Assembly: GCF_001602095.1 (NCBI RefSeq) | Contig: NZ_CP014991.1 | Location: 124,001-188,000, forward strand | Reading direction: 5' to 3' | DNA from: Helicobacter himalayensis | GTDB taxonomy: Bacteria; Campylobacterota; Campylobacteria; Campylobacterales; Helicobacteraceae | DNA: 64,000 bases | In this document: piece after piece, positions 1 to 9,197 of the stretch | Layout of the letters: every line of letters starts with the position of its first letter | Numbering within the stretch: the first letter of the stretch is position 1 | Notes under the pieces: model-generated | What the model was told of the DNA's origin: nothing | Databases searched by the model: none | Seen by the model: only the letters and a program-made list of their open reading frames with translations | Position numbers and translations under genes: made by a program

Positions 1-2621
1 ACGCGGATAACATTATAAAGCCAATGTTACAAAAAATTAGCGGTGTGGGAAGCGTGGAGGTGCGTGGATATCGTAAGCGACAAATTAGAATTTACCCAGA
101 TCCAACGCTTATGAATAAATACAATCTCACCTATTCAACCCTAGCAAATCTCATCGGACAAGAGAATCTTGAGGTTGATGGTGGGAGATTGGTAAGTCAG
201 AAAACCGAATGGGCGCTTACCACTGATGCTAATAGCTATGATATTGAAGAAATGGGTGAAATCCGCGTGAGTGATGGCGTGCGTTTGAGAGATATTGCGC
301 GTATTGAAGATTCTATTGAAGAGGATAGAACCTATGCAAGCTATGACAAGACGCCCGGCGTTATTTTTGAAGTGCAAAAAATTTCAGGGCAAAATGACAT
401 AAAAATTGCTCAAGCCGTCAAACAGACTTTCAAAGAAATTGAAGCTGTGAGTCAAGATTACGAAGTGCAGGTGTTTAAAGACACGACAACTTATATTGAA
501 GATTCTATTGCCGATGTGAAGTTTGACCTTTTGCTTGGGGCGATTTTGGCGGTTAGTATTGTGTTTTTATTCTTGCGGAGTGTGAGTATTACTATTGTCG
601 CGGCACTAAGCTTGCCTGTATCGATTATTGGGACATTTGCGCTTATGAGCGCGTTTGATTTAACGCTTAATATGCTCACCCTCCTTGCGCTTACCCTTGC
701 GATTGGGATTATTATCGATGATGCAATTGTGGTGATTGAAAATATCCACAAAAAGCTAGAAGCTGGACTTCCTAAGCGTGAAGCCGCCTATGAAGGGGTG
801 AGAGAGATTGGTTTTGCGATTGTGGCAATTTCTGCAATGCTGCTTTCAGTGTTTATCCCTGTTGGGAGTATGAGTGGGATTGTGGGGAAATTTTTCCAAA
901 GCTTTGGTATCACTGTAGCCCTCGCAATCGGGCTTTCTTATGTTGTGGTGGTGACTTTTATTCCGATGATAAGCTCTATTGTTGTGAATCCAAAGCACTC
1001 GAAATTCTATTATAAGACTGAGGGCTTTTTTAATGCGCTTGATAGAATCTATGTAAAAACGCTTGGCTTTGTGCTAAATAATAAGCTCATCGTGCTTGCT
1101 GGCGTGATTTTGGTATTTATCGGCTCGCTATTTTTGGCAAAAATGCTTGGCTTTGATTTTATGAAAAAAGAAGACAAGGGTGAATATAACATTTTCTTAG
1201 AAGTTGCACCGGGCATTAGTATGGAAGAGATGAAGCGCAGAAGTGGGATTTTGCAGGATATTGTGCTAAATGAGCCCACCACGCGTTTTGCAACACTCCA
1301 AATTGGCTATAATTCTCAAAAAAATATTTTCAAAGCGCAAATTTATACAAAAATGCTTGATAGAAGCGAGCGTAAGGGGAAGGAGGATACGCAGTTTGCG
1401 GTTATGAACAAAGTGCGCGGACTTTTGAAAAATAATGAAGCAGCAAAAGATATGACAATTTCAGTTGTGGAAGTTTCAGATTTTGGTGGTGGCGGGGATA
1501 ACTCGCCTTTCCAAATCGCCATTCTTGCGCCAAATGATGAGATTCTCTATAAAACTCAACAAAATCTCTACAATCTCATTGAAACAAAGCTCGCGGGCAA
1601 GGCTACGGATTTGCACTTAAATAAAGCCGATGATGCGCCAGAGTATAGATTCCATATTGTGCGTGCAAATGCTAATAAATACGGCGTGAGTTCGCAAGAA
1701 ATTGGCAACTCCATACGCGCGGCATTTTCTGGTGAATATCCTGTAGGCTATTACAAAGAAAATGGTAAGGAATACGACATTACTTTGCGTGTGCCAGATT
1801 CTGATAGGCGCGTGCTTGAGGACATTAAACGTTTGCAAGTGAAAAATGCTAAGGGTGAGCTTATGTTTTTAGAAGGGCTTGTGAGTATCGAGCAGACAAA
1901 GACAGCCTCGACAATTACGCGCTTTAATCGTCAGCGAAGCCTCACTGTGTATGCGCAGGTGAATAAGGCTTCTGGTGCGAGTCTTGGTGATTTGTTTGCG
2001 GTGGTGCTTGACCCGCAAAATCAATGGCTAGAGCCCGGTGCGAGCTACAAACTGCAAGGCGAAGTGGAAAACATGCAAGAAACTTTGGTGGCTTTTGGTG
2101 TGGCGATTATAACGGCAGTTATTTTGATTTATCTTATTTTGGCGGCATTGTATGAGAGCTTTTTACAGCCACTTATTATTATGGTAACACTCCCGCTAAG
2201 TTTTTCAGGTGCTTTTATTGCGCTTTTTATCACGGGAGAAACCTTTAGTATGTTCTCGCTTATGGGGCTTATGTTGCTTATGGGTATGGTTGGGAAAAAC
2301 GCGACTTTGCTTATTGATGTGGCAAATGAAAAGCGCAAGGAAGGTATGGATATAATGAGCGCGATTGTAAGCGCTGGGGAATTGCGCCTGCGTCCGATTT
2401 TGATGACTACAATTGCGATGGTTTTTGGTATGCTTCCGCTTGCAATCGCTAATGGCGCAGGTGAAGCGATGAAAAATCCCATAGGCATTGCGATGATTGG
2501 TGGGCTTATTGTTTCAATGCTGCTTTCATTGCTTATCGTGCCGATTTTTTATAGATTCTTAGCGCCACTTGATGATAAACTTGCAAGATTCTATAAGCCA
2601 AAAGATGGGGATTCTTTTTAG
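1..2621 (+). CDS. RND-family multidrug efflux permease (5' end outside window)
   Basis: Inner-membrane proton-driven efflux permease of the AcrB/CmeF/HefC type, which works with a periplasmic adaptor and an outer-membrane channel. The frame is open from base 3, before the first ATG at 24, and reads ADNIIKP then LQKISGVG, the usual RND pore-domain sequence. The gene therefore starts upstream and about 870 C-terminal residues are visible. Two clusters of membrane helices flank a large periplasmic domain. The first cluster contains the charged helix GIIIDDAIVVIENI, with the Asp pair used for proton relay. The second ends in LLMGMVGKNATLLID. Which Helicobacter RND system this is (Hef or Cme type) cannot be decided without the upstream adaptor gene. 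Confidence 0.93.
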   Translation, partial: ADNIIKPMLQKISGVGSVEVRGYRKRQIRIYPDPTLMNKYNLTYSTLANLIGQENLEVDGGRLVSQKTEWALTTDANSYDIEEMGEIRVSDGVRLRDIARIEDSIEEDRTYASYDKTPGVIFEVQKISGQNDIKIAQAVKQTFKEIEAVSQDYEVQVFKDTTTYIEDSIADVKFDLLLGAILAVSIVFLFLRSVSITIVAALSLPVSIIGTFALMSAFDLTLNMLTLLALTLAIGIIIDDAIVVIENIHKKLEAGLPKREAAYEGVREIGFAIVAISAMLLSVFIPVGSMSGIVGKFFQSFGITVALAIGLSYVVVVTFIPMISSIVVNPKHSKFYYKTEGFFNALDRIYVKTLGFVLNNKLIVLAGVILVFIGSLFLAKMLGFDFMKKEDKGEYNIFLEVAPGISMEEMKRRSGILQDIVLNEPTTRFATLQIGYNSQKNIFKAQIYTKMLDRSERKGKEDTQFAVMNKVRGLLKNNEAAKDMTISVVEVSDFGGGGDNSPFQIAILAPNDEILYKTQQNLYNLIETKLAGKATDLHLNKADDAPEYRFHIVRANANKYGVSSQEIGNSIRAAFSGEYPVGYYKENGKEYDITLRVPDSDRRVLEDIKRLQVKNAKGELMFLEGLVSIEQTKTASTITRFNRQRSLTVYAQVNKASGASLGDLFAVVLDPQNQWLEPGASYKLQGEVENMQETLVAFGVAIITAVILIYLILAALYESFLQPLIIMVTLPLSFSGAFIALFITGETFSMFSLMGLMLLMGMVGKNATLLIDVANEKRKEGMDIMSAIVSAGELRLRPILMTTIAMVFGMLPLAIANGAGEAMKNPIGIAMIGGLIVSMLLSLLIVPIFYRFLAPLDDKLARFYKPKDGDSF

Positions 2622-2692
2622 TCTATTGCGTTAGTTTTGTATCGCTTTGTTAGGCTTGCTTTTTGAAGTTCGCGTTTATGCTTGGTATTTTT

Positions 2693-2841
2693 TTAGAATC
2701 TATTCCTTATAAATATTATCCACCTCGCGGGAGTGAATCTCCTTTCGCCTCGCTTGCGCTCACGTTCATACTCGGCGTTTTTTAGAGGCTTTAAGATTGC
2801 GAGATTGTATTGCGTTGCTTGGAGATTTAGAGTCTTGTGCG
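2693..2841 (+). repeat. dispersed intergenic repeat, copy A
   Basis: About 150 bp between the RND gene and lpxK. It shares with copies B and C the ordered blocks GAATCTATTCCT, CTCGCGG, TTCATACTCGGC, TTTTTT, GCTTTAAGATT and TTGCTTGGAGAT. The block at 2727-2742 can fold into a short hairpin around GTGAA. Compared with copy B, one stem pair has changed from A-T to G-C on both sides, which hints at selection on structure. A 75-codon minus-strand reading frame over this copy is not conserved in the other copies and is not annotated. Confidence 0.75.
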
Positions 2842-2875
2842 GTTGATTGAATAAAATTTCAAAAAAAGGGGACAT

Positions 2876-3787
2876 ATGCGTTTTATAGATTCTTATTTTT
2901 ATAATCCGACATTTTGGCAAAAGGTGCTAAGTCTCACGCTTTTACCCCTCTCTTTTTTGTATGCAATCTCAGCGCTACTTCGCAGGAAGCTTTCACGCTA
3001 TTATGATTTTAACCTTCCGATTATAAGCGTTGGGAATCTCGTGCTAGGTGGCAGTGGGAAGACGCCATTTATCATTGAAGTAGCCAAAAGATATGAAAAA
3101 GTAGTTATCATCTCAAGAGGTTACAAACGCCAAAGCAAAGGACTTTTAATCGTGAGCCTTTGGGGAAGGCTGCAATGTGGCGAAAAAGAATCTGGCGATG
3201 AAGCCTATCTTTTAGCAAAAAGCGTGAAAAATGCAAGCGTTATCGTCTCCAAAAACCGCGTAGAAGCAATAGAAAAAGCCAAAGAATTAGGTGCGAAATG
3301 TATTTTTTTGGATGATGGATTCCGTTTTAATTTTAAAAAGCTCAACCTCATCTTGCAACCAAAGCTTAAGCCCTACTTTCCCTTTCCTATTCCAAGTGGT
3401 ATGTATCGCGAGATGCCCTATCTTTATAAGAGCGCGGATTTGCTCGTGCGCGAAGGCATAGAATACACGCGCGAGGTGGCGGTGGAGAATGAGAGCGAGC
3501 GTATGCTACTTTTGACAGCGATTGCCAATCCTTCGCGTTTAGATGAGTTTTTGCCAAAGGTGGTGGGGAAAATCACGTTGCGTGATCACGCGAGATTTGA
3601 TGAGGAATTTTTGAAATCCCAAATCATGCATTTTCAAGCTACAAGTTTTCTTGTCACTACAAAAGATGAAGTAAAGCTTCAAGATATGGGCTTTCAACTT
3701 AGCGTGCTGTGCTTAAAGCTTCATATCAAAGATGAGGTGTTGCAGGCAATAGATTCTTATATAAAAAGTTTTAGAGAATATTTTTAG
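2876..3787 (+). CDS. lpxK: tetraacyldisaccharide 4'-kinase LpxK
   Basis: Lipid A biosynthesis kinase (Raetz pathway, step 6). It phosphorylates the 4' position of tetraacyldisaccharide-1-phosphate at the inner face of the inner membrane. An N-terminal hydrophobic segment (about residues 17-35) is followed by the LpxK P-loop GNLVLGGSGKTP near residue 52, SRGYKR near residue 80, and LDDGFR near residue 146. At 303 residues it has normal family length. The ATG at 2876 follows a good AAGGGGA ribosome site. It lies 254 bases after the RND gene, with repeat copy A between them. The next gene also has an envelope-polysaccharide role. Confidence 0.95.
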   Translation: MRFIDSYFYNPTFWQKVLSLTLLPLSFLYAISALLRRKLSRYYDFNLPIISVGNLVLGGSGKTPFIIEVAKRYEKVVIISRGYKRQSKGLLIVSLWGRLQCGEKESGDEAYLLAKSVKNASVIVSKNRVEAIEKAKELGAKCIFLDDGFRFNFKKLNLILQPKLKPYFPFPIPSGMYREMPYLYKSADLLVREGIEYTREVAVENESERMLLLTAIANPSRLDEFLPKVVGKITLRDHARFDEEFLKSQIMHFQATSFLVTTKDEVKLQDMGFQLSVLCLKLHIKDEVLQAIDSYIKSFREYF

Positions 3788-3888
3788 GTTCTATTCTTTT
3801 TAGTTTTTATTTCGTTTAAGCTTTGCAGAATCTGCTTGCGCTTTTTGTTTGAGTTGTAAGGTCAAAAGCTTTTTTAAGGCATTTTTTC

Positions 3889-3894
3889 TATAAT
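3889..3894 (+). promoter_or_regulatory. -10 box upstream of waaL-CDF fusion
   Basis: A perfect TATAAT, 42 bases before the TTG start of the fusion gene, in an A/T-rich stretch. No clear -35 is visible, which is usual for Helicobacter sigma-80 promoters. Confidence 0.6.
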
Positions 3895-3935
3895 ACGCGT
3901 TTTTGTTTCTCTAATAAATCACATAAAGGATTTTC

Positions 3936-6389
3936 TTGTCTCTGCAAAAAAAGTTTTTTGAGCTTCTTTATTTTTATAGCGCGAAATATGTGGAGATTCT
4001 CGTTTTTTTGCTTTTTACTACGGGCTTTGTGTTGTATGCTTTGGGGCTTTCATCATTTGGGAAAAATAGCCTGCACGCACAGACTTTTTTTCATTTAAGT
4101 GCTTTTTTATTTATTCTATTTTTTTACAAACGCTTTCAAAAGCAAGATTTTAAGGCGTTAAAAATCCCACTTCTTTGTTTTGGGATTGTTATAGTTTGCG
4201 GGTTTTTGACTTATTTTAATCCCATTTTACCCCGCACATTTTCTCAAGTCCTAAGCGCGATAAATTCTAATATTATTGGGCTTGTTTTGCTCTATGTGAT
4301 TGGCTTTGTGTGGGTGCTTTACACAAGGCGCGTATATTTGCTCTTGTTTTTTATAGTGCTGGCATTTCTTTGTGTGTTAGAAGTCACACAAACTATTGAA
4401 ATAGCAAAAGCGACAAATAATCATAGGCGTGTGCCATTTTATTTTCAAGAGGTTTATGCTTATAATATTTGGCTTTTATTGCCCACTGCGTTTTGTATAG
4501 GCGGGATTTTTGCGTTTAAAAACATTGGGTTAAAAATTCTTTGTGTTGTTGGGGTGTATTTTTGCCTTCTAGCAATGCTGGCAAATGCCGAGCGCTCATT
4601 TTTGGTAGCATTTGTAGTTATGATTGTTGGAGCATTTTTACTCTATCGCTATAAATTTAAAAAAATTATTTTGCCTGTATTTTTTCTTGCTCTGCTTGTT
4701 TCTGGAATCTATGGCTATAACTACAGCAAAACGCTACCTGAGCGCTATAATTTCGCGTATATGTTGGAGAATTTTTGGGTTGTGATTAATACCAAACCAA
4801 TTGAAATGGGGAAGTATGATAACGCCTGTTTTAGTGGCTGGAATTGCTCGCAGGAAAGCAAAGCGCAGGGAAAAGACCCTATCACTTGGGAGCATTCTTC
4901 GCTCGTGCGTCTTGCGATGAGTAAATCCACCTTTTTAGCCGTGCTTGATAATCCGCTCAAACCCCACATTGTTGGCGTGTTTCAAATAGGTGAATATCTT
5001 TGGCATTATTACAATCTCAAAAATCACCAAAACCGCGTGTATATGGCGGTTGATAATGCAAAATATAATGGCTACAATTCGCCACATAATCTCGTGGTAA
5101 GTCTTTTGCTAAGTTATGGGATTATTGGTTTTGGCGCGATTTGCGTGTTTTTGTTTTTGCTTTTTAGGCGCACAAGGGCTTTTATGAATGCGCAATCAAA
5201 TTCTTTTATAAGATTCATCACTCTAAGTTTTTGTCTTCTTCTTTGTGGGATTTGCGCGCAGTGCTTTTTTGATGTGATTTATAATGTCATTTTGCACCCA
5301 CTTTTTCTTATCTTTGGCTTTATTCAAGGCTTGATATTACGCAAGGATTTGCCACATAATCTAGCATTTGTAGAAAAGCTTTGCAATGCTTACAAACAAG
5401 CGGTGAGCACCCTGCGTCAATTTAAACGCGAGCAAAGAGTTGAGAATTATGGCAAAAAAGTGCGCCTTAAAGATTCTCTTACTATTCAAGAAAACAAAGA
5501 AAAAGAGCAGCGCGCCTTAAAGGTTTCAATGTATTGTGCGCTTCTTTTGGCGATTTTTGGTATAGGATTTGGGCAGCTTGTCAAATCAAGCGCGATTATT
5601 TTTGATGGTATTGTGTGTCTTGTGAGCGTGGCTTTGGGATTTTTGAGTGTGGTGACTTCGCGCTATATTTACAAAGAAGATGATGATATTTTTCAATATG
5701 GCTATGTGCGTTTTGAGCCGATGGTGAATTTCTTTAAAAGTGCGGTTTTGCTCGCTGTATGTGTGTATGCGCTACTTTCTGGCGTGCATTCTGTGATTAA
5801 AGGTGGTTATAGCTTAGAGCTTGGAAGCGCGGTGATTTATACAATTTGTGCATTTGTGATTTGTCTAGGGATTTTTGCTTATACGCATTTTTTTGCGGAG
5901 CGCTTAGATTCTGAATTGCTTTATGTTGATAGGACGGAGTGGCTTATTGATTGTGCGCTGTATTTTGGTGCGATTGTGGCATTTGGCTGTGTGTATCTCT
6001 TTGACCCGCAGCAAAAAAGCGCGATTAGCCACTACATTGATCCACTATTGCTTATTTTCCTTTCTTTTGGACTAGCTTTTACACCGCTTAGGATTATGGT
6101 TGCGAATTTTAAAGATTTAGTGATGGTTGCCCCACCGGAATTAGATTCTCAAATCACACAAATTATGCAGGATTTGAGTAAGGAATATGGCTTTAGCGAA
6201 TATGATACGCATGTGGCAAAAAGTGGGCGATTTTTTATGATTGAAGTAAATATTTTAGAGACGCACGGGCTTAGCATTAACGCAAAAGAGCTTGATATTA
6301 TTAGGGAAAAAATCCAGAATGCACTTAAGCTTCCAAGTTATAGAATCTGGCTTCTAGTCAGCCTTACAGCTAATCCAAAGTGGTTATAA
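3936..6389 (+). CDS. O-antigen-ligase-like / CDF-transporter fusion protein
   Basis: One uninterrupted 817-residue membrane protein. Residues about 1-470 are hydrophobic with around ten helices, a large periplasmic loop and the motif SPHNLVVSLLLSYGIIGF near residue 380. That motif is typical of WaaL/Wzy-type O-antigen ligases, which transfer O-polysaccharide to lipid A-core in the periplasm. After a charged linker (about residues 475-525), residues about 528-817 look like a cation diffusion facilitator with its cytoplasmic C-terminal domain. In the CDF half the usual metal-ligand positions read DGIVC and EWLID rather than D-x3-D and H-x3-D, so zinc transport is doubtful. The TTG start follows AAAGGA at the right spacing. 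The fusion is seen directly; its function is inferred. Confidence 0.8.
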   Translation: MSLQKKFFELLYFYSAKYVEILVFLLFTTGFVLYALGLSSFGKNSLHAQTFFHLSAFLFILFFYKRFQKQDFKALKIPLLCFGIVIVCGFLTYFNPILPRTFSQVLSAINSNIIGLVLLYVIGFVWVLYTRRVYLLLFFIVLAFLCVLEVTQTIEIAKATNNHRRVPFYFQEVYAYNIWLLLPTAFCIGGIFAFKNIGLKILCVVGVYFCLLAMLANAERSFLVAFVVMIVGAFLLYRYKFKKIILPVFFLALLVSGIYGYNYSKTLPERYNFAYMLENFWVVINTKPIEMGKYDNACFSGWNCSQESKAQGKDPITWEHSSLVRLAMSKSTFLAVLDNPLKPHIVGVFQIGEYLWHYYNLKNHQNRVYMAVDNAKYNGYNSPHNLVVSLLLSYGIIGFGAICVFLFLLFRRTRAFMNAQSNSFIRFITLSFCLLLCGICAQCFFDVIYNVILHPLFLIFGFIQGLILRKDLPHNLAFVEKLCNAYKQAVSTLRQFKREQRVENYGKKVRLKDSLTIQENKEKEQRALKVSMYCALLLAIFGIGFGQLVKSSAIIFDGIVCLVSVALGFLSVVTSRYIYKEDDDIFQYGYVRFEPMVNFFKSAVLLAVCVYALLSGVHSVIKGGYSLELGSAVIYTICAFVICLGIFAYTHFFAERLDSELLYVDRTEWLIDCALYFGAIVAFGCVYLFDPQQKSAISHYIDPLLLIFLSFGLAFTPLRIMVANFKDLVMVAPPELDSQITQIMQDLSKEYGFSEYDTHVAKSGRFFMIEVNILETHGLSINAKELDIIREKIQNALKLPSYRIWLLVSLTANPKWL

Positions 6390-6403
6390 GGACGCAATTT
6401 TTC

Positions 6404-6539
6404 AGAATCTACAATCTCCAAGCAACTTGATAGAATCTACAAATATTCAAGCTTCCAAAAAACGCCGAGTATGAACGCGCAAGCGGAGATAAAGCGGAAT
6501 TCACTTCCGCGAGGCGATACCTTAAAGGAATCGAATCTA
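6404..6539 (-). repeat. dispersed intergenic repeat, copy B (inverted)
   Basis: Reverse-orientation copy of the element at 2693 and 25036, between the WaaL-CDF gene and pyrD. It contains the perfect inverted repeat GCGGAA-TTCAC-TTCCGC at 6494-6510, then the conserved blocks CTCCGCTTGCGCGTTCATA, CTCGGCGTTTTTTGGAAGCT and TTGCTTGGAGATTGTAG when read on the minus strand. Confidence 0.8.
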
Positions 6540-6643
6540 AAGACTTTAGAATCTTGCAAACCTTTGCGATAAGTTAGATACTATGTTGAAACTCGCAAAC
6601 CCCTTTTTTGTCCGCATTAATTGTTATATTGTTAGTATTTTTA

Positions 6644-6649
6644 TACAAT
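6644..6649 (+). promoter_or_regulatory. -10 box upstream of pyrD
   Basis: TACAAT about 40 bases before the preferred pyrD start at 6691. It sits inside the longer open frame beginning at 6583, which argues that the upstream start is not used. Confidence 0.5.
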
Positions 6650-6690
6650 GCCCAACTCGTATTTGTAAATTACCCACTAAAGGCTACTTT

Positions 6691-7836
6691 ATGTATGACA
6701 AAGTAAGATCGTTGTTCTTTAAACTTCAGCCAGAGACGGCGCATTCCCTAGCGGAGCGTTTTTTGCGTTATTTTTGCGTGTTGCCGGGCGTGCAAGATGT
6801 GCTTGCGCGAAATTTTGTGATTGCAGATTCTCGGCTTGCAAATGATATTTTGGGCTTGCACTTTCCAAATCCGCTTGGGCTTTCAGCGGGTTTTGATAAA
6901 AACGCAACAATGATTGAGGGCTTAAGCACATTTGGCTTTGGGTTTTTAGAAATTGGCACAATCACGCAAAGCCCCCAAAGTGGGAATCCAAAACCACGAC
7001 TTTTTAGATTTCCAAAAGAAAAAAGTTTGCAAAATTGTATGGGTTTTAATAATCAAGGTGTGCTTAGCGTGGCAAAAAGGCTAAAAAAAATCACGCCATT
7101 TGCCATTCCTTTGGGGCTAAATCTTGGCAAAAATAAAATTATTGCGCAAAGAGATTCTTTAAAAAATTATGAAAACACATTAAAAGAATTGCTTGAGTAT
7201 GGGGATTACTTCGTGTTTAATGTCTCAAGTCCAAATACCCCAAAACTGCGTGATTTGCAAAATAAAGAATTTATTGGCTCACTTTGTAAAATGGCGCGCA
7301 ACAACACGCAAAAGCCTATTTTTATCAAACTTTCTCCTGATATGCATAATGAGGATTTGCTCGAAGTGATAGAATCTGCGTATAAAAATGGTTGCAATGG
7401 GATTATTGCGACAAATACGACGATTGATTATTCCTTGCTTGAGGGTGCGAAAAATGAAGGTGGCTTAAGCGGGCAGGTGCTGAAAGAAAAATCGCGCGAA
7501 GTGTTTGCAAATATTGCAAAAGAGTTTTTTGGCAAGCTTACACTTATTTCTGTTGGCGGGATTGATGATGCCAAAGAAGCTTATGAGCGCATAAAAATAG
7601 GCGCATCACTCATTCAGGCTTACACGGGTTTTGTGTATGAGGGAGCGAGCTTTGCAAAAGATATAAATAAGGGGATTTTAGAGCTTATGCAAAAAGATGG
7701 CTTTAGTCATATTAGTGAGGCTATTGGTGCGGATTACAAAAAGGTTAGAAAACCAAAAGAGAAAAGCACAAAAACAGAATCTAAGCTAAGAACACGCAAA
7801 ACATTACCAAAGGCAAATAAAGATTCTGAAAATTAG
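6691..7836 (+). CDS. pyrD: dihydroorotate dehydrogenase (quinone), class 2
   Basis: Fourth step of pyrimidine synthesis: oxidation of dihydroorotate to orotate with electrons passed to membrane quinone. The N-terminal amphipathic region (MYDKVRSLFFKLQPETAHSL) matches class 2 enzymes. The active-site segment FNVSSPNTPKLRDLQ lies near residue 174, with IFIKLSPD and the FMN/phosphate loop SVGGI further on. The open frame extends back to 6583, but ATG 6691 with AAAGG ahead matches the family N-terminus. The lysine-rich tail (about the last 45 residues) is longer than in E. coli PyrD. It is followed by the M16 peptidase and dapA, as in H. pylori HP1011-HP1013. Confidence 0.95.
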   Translation: MYDKVRSLFFKLQPETAHSLAERFLRYFCVLPGVQDVLARNFVIADSRLANDILGLHFPNPLGLSAGFDKNATMIEGLSTFGFGFLEIGTITQSPQSGNPKPRLFRFPKEKSLQNCMGFNNQGVLSVAKRLKKITPFAIPLGLNLGKNKIIAQRDSLKNYENTLKELLEYGDYFVFNVSSPNTPKLRDLQNKEFIGSLCKMARNNTQKPIFIKLSPDMHNEDLLEVIESAYKNGCNGIIATNTTIDYSLLEGAKNEGGLSGQVLKEKSREVFANIAKEFFGKLTLISVGGIDDAKEAYERIKIGASLIQAYTGFVYEGASFAKDINKGILELMQKDGFSHISEAIGADYKKVRKPKEKSTKTESKLRTRKTLPKANKDSEN

Positions 7837-7847
7837 GAGTTTTGAAA

Positions 7848-9185
7848 GTGAGATTTTTGGCAGTAATATTATTAGGAGGATTGATGAGTGCGGTGAGCTT
7901 GAATGCTGGAGTGATACCAAAGCATTATGAAGAAGTGCTTGAAAATGGCTTGCAAGTGGTGGTAGTGCCATTGCAAAATAAAAGCTCAGTGATTGAAGTA
8001 GATGTGATTTATAAGGTTGGTAGTCGCAATGAGGTGAATGGAAAAAGTGGTATTGCGCATATGCTCGAACATCTTAATTTTAAATCCACCAAAAACCTTA
8101 AAGCTGGTGAATTTGATGAGATTGTGAAAAAATTTGGCGGTATGAGTAATGCTTATACAATTTTTGACTACACAAAATACTATATAAACACGACAAATAA
8201 GAATCTTGCAAAGTCACTAGAGCTTTTTGCGGAAGTAATGGAAAATCTCACTTTGAGCGATGAGGAATTTCAGCCAGAGCGCAATGTTGTGTTGCAAGAG
8301 CGCCTATGGCGAACGGATAATAATCCAACGGGGCTTTTGTATTTTGAGTTTTTTAACACTGCGTTTGAAAAACATCCTTATCATTGGACACCCATAGGAT
8401 TCAAAGAAGATATACAATCTTGGAAGTTAGAGGATATTATCGCATTTCATAGCACTTACTATCAGCCACAAAATGCCATTGTGCTGGTAACTGGCGATGT
8501 CGAGCCAAAAGAGGTGTTTGCAAATGCGAAAAAATATTTTGGCAAGATTAAAAACGCGACAGATTCTATCCCACAAGTGGATATAAAAGAGCCAACCCAA
8601 AATGCATCAAAGTTTAAGCAAGTCCAAAAGCAAAGCGAAGTGGAATACCTAGCAATGGGCTATAAAATCCCAGATTATCTTCACAAAGATCAAGTGGCAC
8701 TAAGCGCGATAAGTGAAATTCTAAGTGACGGAAATTCTAGCCTTTTTCAAATTGAGCTTGTAGATAAAAAACAACTTTCCTCGGGAGTTTCTGCGTATAA
8801 TATGGAGCTAAAAGATGAGGGTGTGTTTTTTATTATGGCAGTGGCTAATCAAAATGTGAGCGCAAAGACTTTGCAAAAGGAGATTGTTGCGATTTTGGAG
8901 CGCATCAAAAAGGGCGAGATAAGCCAAGAAGAGCTAGAAAAAGTAAAAATCTCAACAAAAGCAAGCTTTGTGCATAGTTTTGAAAGTGCAGCTTCCACGG
9001 CTGGTGTGTTTGCAAGCTATCTTGCACTGGGCGATTTGTCGCCACTTTTTGAATATGAAAATGCAATTGAAAACCTTAGTATTGAAGAAATCGCGCGCGT
9101 GGCGCAAAAATACTTTGTTCCAAATATGCTTACAACAGCTGTGATTTACGCAAATGAAGGCACAAAGAAGAGTACAACAAACTAA
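7848..9185 (+). CDS. M16 family zinc metallopeptidase (periplasmic)
   Basis: Insulinase-type peptidase like H. pylori HP1012. A signal peptide (RFLAVILLGGLMSAVSLNA) sends it to the periplasm. The inverted zinc motif HMLEH lies about residues 70-74, with the downstream acidic ligand region in AEVMENLTLSDEEF. At about 445 residues it is a single two-domain M16 half, so it may pair with a partner subunit. An upstream TTG at 7842 is in frame, but AGGAG lies only two bases before it. The GTG at 7848 has normal spacing and is preferred. It is in the pyrD-dapA operon. Confidence 0.9.
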   Translation: MRFLAVILLGGLMSAVSLNAGVIPKHYEEVLENGLQVVVVPLQNKSSVIEVDVIYKVGSRNEVNGKSGIAHMLEHLNFKSTKNLKAGEFDEIVKKFGGMSNAYTIFDYTKYYINTTNKNLAKSLELFAEVMENLTLSDEEFQPERNVVLQERLWRTDNNPTGLLYFEFFNTAFEKHPYHWTPIGFKEDIQSWKLEDIIAFHSTYYQPQNAIVLVTGDVEPKEVFANAKKYFGKIKNATDSIPQVDIKEPTQNASKFKQVQKQSEVEYLAMGYKIPDYLHKDQVALSAISEILSDGNSSLFQIELVDKKQLSSGVSAYNMELKDEGVFFIMAVANQNVSAKTLQKEIVAILERIKKGEISQEELEKVKISTKASFVHSFESAASTAGVFASYLALGDLSPLFEYENAIENLSIEEIARVAQKYFVPNMLTTAVIYANEGTKKSTTN

Positions 9186-9197
9186 AGAGGGGAAATT

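Noticed and set aside
2693-2920. 75-codon minus-strand open frame between the RND gene and lpxK
   Set aside because: It covers dispersed repeat copy A, is not kept in copies B and C, and has no ribosome site.
6583-6690. Upstream extension of PyrD by 36 residues
   Set aside because: It overlaps a TACAAT promoter box and does not match the family N-terminus; ATG 6691 has a ribosome site.
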